Assembly (NCBI RefSeq): GCF_034190915.1
Contig: NW_026947545.1
Span: 496,001 to 560,000, forward strand
Source: Cavia porcellus
Lineage: Eukaryota > Chordata > Mammalia > Rodentia > Caviidae
Direction: 5' to 3'
DNA length: 64,000 nucleotides
Part shown: positions 63,010 to 64,000 of the stretch, piece by piece
Position numbering within the stretch: the first letter of the stretch is position 1
Layout: each line of letters opens with the position of its first letter
Notes under the pieces: model-generated
Told to the model about the DNA's origin: nothing
The model's input: only the letters and a program-made list of their open reading frames with translations
The model's database searches: none
Position numbers and translations under genes: made by a program

Positions 63010-64000
63010 GCGGGGTGGTGCGCATTGTATGGGTGTGTGTTACATTACATTCACTAGTAGGAGTGAGAAAAACATCACGGGGTGGTGCGCATTGTATGGG
63101 TGTGTGTTACATTACATTCACTAGTAGGAGTGAGAAAAACATCACAGGGTGGTGCGCATTGTATGGGTGTGTGTTACATTACATTCACTAGTAGCAGTGA
63201 GAAAAACATCACGGGGTGGTGCGCATTGTATTTTTGTGTGTTACATTACATGCACTAGTAGGAGTGAGAAAAACATCACGGGGTGGTGCGCATTGTATGG
63301 GTGTGTGTTACATTACATTCACTAGTAGGAGTGAGAAAAACATCACGGGGTGGTGCGCATTGTATGGGTGTGTGTTACATTCACTAGTAGGAGTGAGAAA
63401 AACATCACGGGGTGGTGCGCATTGTATGGGTGTGTGTTACATTACATTCACTAGTAGGAGTGGGAAAAACATCACGGGGTGGTGTGAATCAGAGGGCCTG
63501 AATTAGGAAAGGCAGTGAGTGGCAATGTAGGATGGAGAAAAGCACCGCGGCGTGGTCAGCATGGGGAGGTCAGGGAACATGCAGTGGCAATGTAGGATAC
63601 GTTTCTGAAAAACATCGCGGGTTGGTGCGCATTGTATGGGTGTGTGTTACATTACAATCATTAGTAGGAATGAGAAAAACATCACGGGGTGGTGTGAATC
63701 GGAGGGCCTGAATTAGGATAGGCAGTGAGTGGCAATGTAGGATGGAGTAAAGCACCGCGGGGTGGTCAGCATGGGGAGGTCAGGGAACATGCAGTGGCAA
63801 TGTAGGATAGGTTTCTGAAAAACATCGCGGGGTGGTGCGCATTGTATGGGTGTGTGTTACATTACATTCACTAGTAGGAGTGAGAAAAACATCACGGAGT
63901 GGTGCGCATTGTATGGGTGTGTGTTACATTACATTCACTAATAGGACTGAGAAAAACATCACGGGGTGGTTTGAATCGGAGGGTCTGAATTAGGATAGGC
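63010..64000 (+). repeat. Satellite domain IV, return to standard monomers
   Basis: After the last 71-bp C, a run of seven A monomers (one with gttacattcactag, 5 bp short, near 63,375) leads to B monomers with gagggcctgaattagg (about 63,492 and 63,702) and standard C forms with ctgaaaaacatcgcgg. The array continues past the window end in the middle of a B monomer. Confidence 0.75.

Larger units (their letters stand above)
42890..63010 (+). repeat. Satellite domain III
   Basis: The variant set changes here. B takes forms with ggaggatctgaaatagg, ggaggatatgaaatagg or gtaggattgagaaaagcac. C takes forms with gggaacttgcagtgg plus ggtttcagaaaaac, gggaaaatgcagtgg, or the 71-bp gtagaataggattctgg plus aaaatcatc. 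A takes forms with aggagagagaaaaac, taggactgagaaaaac, tagcagtgag, gtatggttgtg, acatacaatag, gtgttatatttcattc and gcattctatggg. The first units of the set appear near 42.9-43.1 kb and the last gtagaataggattctgg is at about 62,984. No gene is present. Confidence 0.8.
1..64000 (+). repeat. Continuous three-monomer satellite array (A 67 bp, B 73 bp, C 70 bp)
   Basis: The whole window is head-to-tail satellite DNA in one orientation and runs off both ends. Three monomers recur: A (67 bp), B (73 bp) and C (70 bp). They share a 3' core ending in cggggtg, with gaaaaacatc or gaaaagcacc before it and gtagga upstream. The order is (A)n-B-C throughout. I saw no inverted block, no non-repeat stretch longer than part of a monomer, and no inserted mobile element. 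Consensus base counts are A 21G/9C/18A/19T, B 31G/8C/20A/14T and C 27G/10C/19A/14T. No protein-coding function is supported. The family is not one I recognise. Likely settings are centromeric, pericentromeric, subtelomeric or other heterochromatin of a eukaryote; this is inference from size and structure. Confidence 0.97.

Noticed and set aside
1..64000. CRISPR array
   Set aside because: Repeats are contiguous with no unique spacers, units are 67-73 bp, and no cas gene is present.
1..64000. CENP-B box
   Set aside because: The canonical pattern needs ttcg, then a base pattern ending in a..cggg. The cggg in these monomers has t, not a, three bases upstream, and ttcg is absent from the consensus. 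This does not exclude centromere function by other means.
1..64000. Telomeric or subtelomeric ttaggg-type repeats
   Set aside because: Phrases such as attaggatagg in B look similar but never form a run of the telomere hexamer.
1..64000. Transposon origin (LTR, terminal inverted repeats, target-site duplications)
   Set aside because: No long terminal repeat, inverted end, poly-A tail or reverse transcriptase or transposase motif was seen. All repeats are direct and contiguous.

Overview
This window is one uninterrupted tandem-repeat (satellite) array from base 1 to base 64,000. I find no protein-coding gene, RNA gene, transposon, CRISPR array or unique sequence. It is built from three related monomers, all in the same orientation: A (67 bp, starts gtgcgcattg, contains cactagtagg), B (73 bp, starts gtgtgaatcg) and C (70 bp, starts gtcagcatgg). 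All three end in a shared core of the form gaaaaacatcrcggggtg, preceded by gtagga, so they look like diverged copies of one ancestral unit of about 70 bp. At about 68 bp per unit the window holds roughly 900 or more monomers. The host is probably a eukaryote with large satellite blocks (centromeric, pericentromeric, subtelomeric or sex-chromosome heterochromatin). Frequent CpG-to-TpG/CpA variants are compatible with germline CpG methylation. I do not recognise the family and cannot name a species.

The order of monomers follows a rule. In every place I read, B is followed by C, C by A, and A by A or B, giving (A)n-B-C with n from 1 to 11. The minimal form A-B-C is exactly 210 bp and occurs as clean local arrays (2865-3774 and 6036-6945). 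Lengths of larger repeats, and of insertions or deletions between copies, fit whole-monomer sums: 411 = 4A+BC, 822 = 8A+2BC, 1166 = 11A+3BC. This is the expected trace of unequal exchange in register.

Four domains can be told apart by diagnostic variants. Domain I (1 to about 10.16 kb) holds a roughly 4.2-kb block repeated about 7 kb further on in shortened form. Domain II (about 10.16-42.9 kb) carries a B/C variant pair (gagtaaagcacc, then cattgaacatg and gaatatcatc). It contains a 5,602-bp-offset duplication of about 4.2 kb, nested 822-bp duplications, a 2,122-bp higher-order repeat in tandem at about 29.2-35.9 kb, and a 608-bp tandem duplication. Domain III (about 42.9-63.0 kb) uses another variant set (gaaataggatagg in B, gtagaataggattctgg and tttcagaaaaac in C), a recurring 488-bp cassette, a 3.05-kb tandem duplication and several long-range copies. 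Domain IV (63.0 kb to the end) returns to the plainer domain-I-like forms.

No genes work together here. The open frames present (longest 128 codons) are by-products of the repeat. The interest lies in the higher-order architecture, its duplication history, the strong strand asymmetry (G about 2-4 times C on the + strand in every monomer) and the apparent CpG decay. All statements come from reading by eye. Copy numbers, identities and breakpoints need alignment software, and correct assembly of so repetitive a region cannot be taken for granted.
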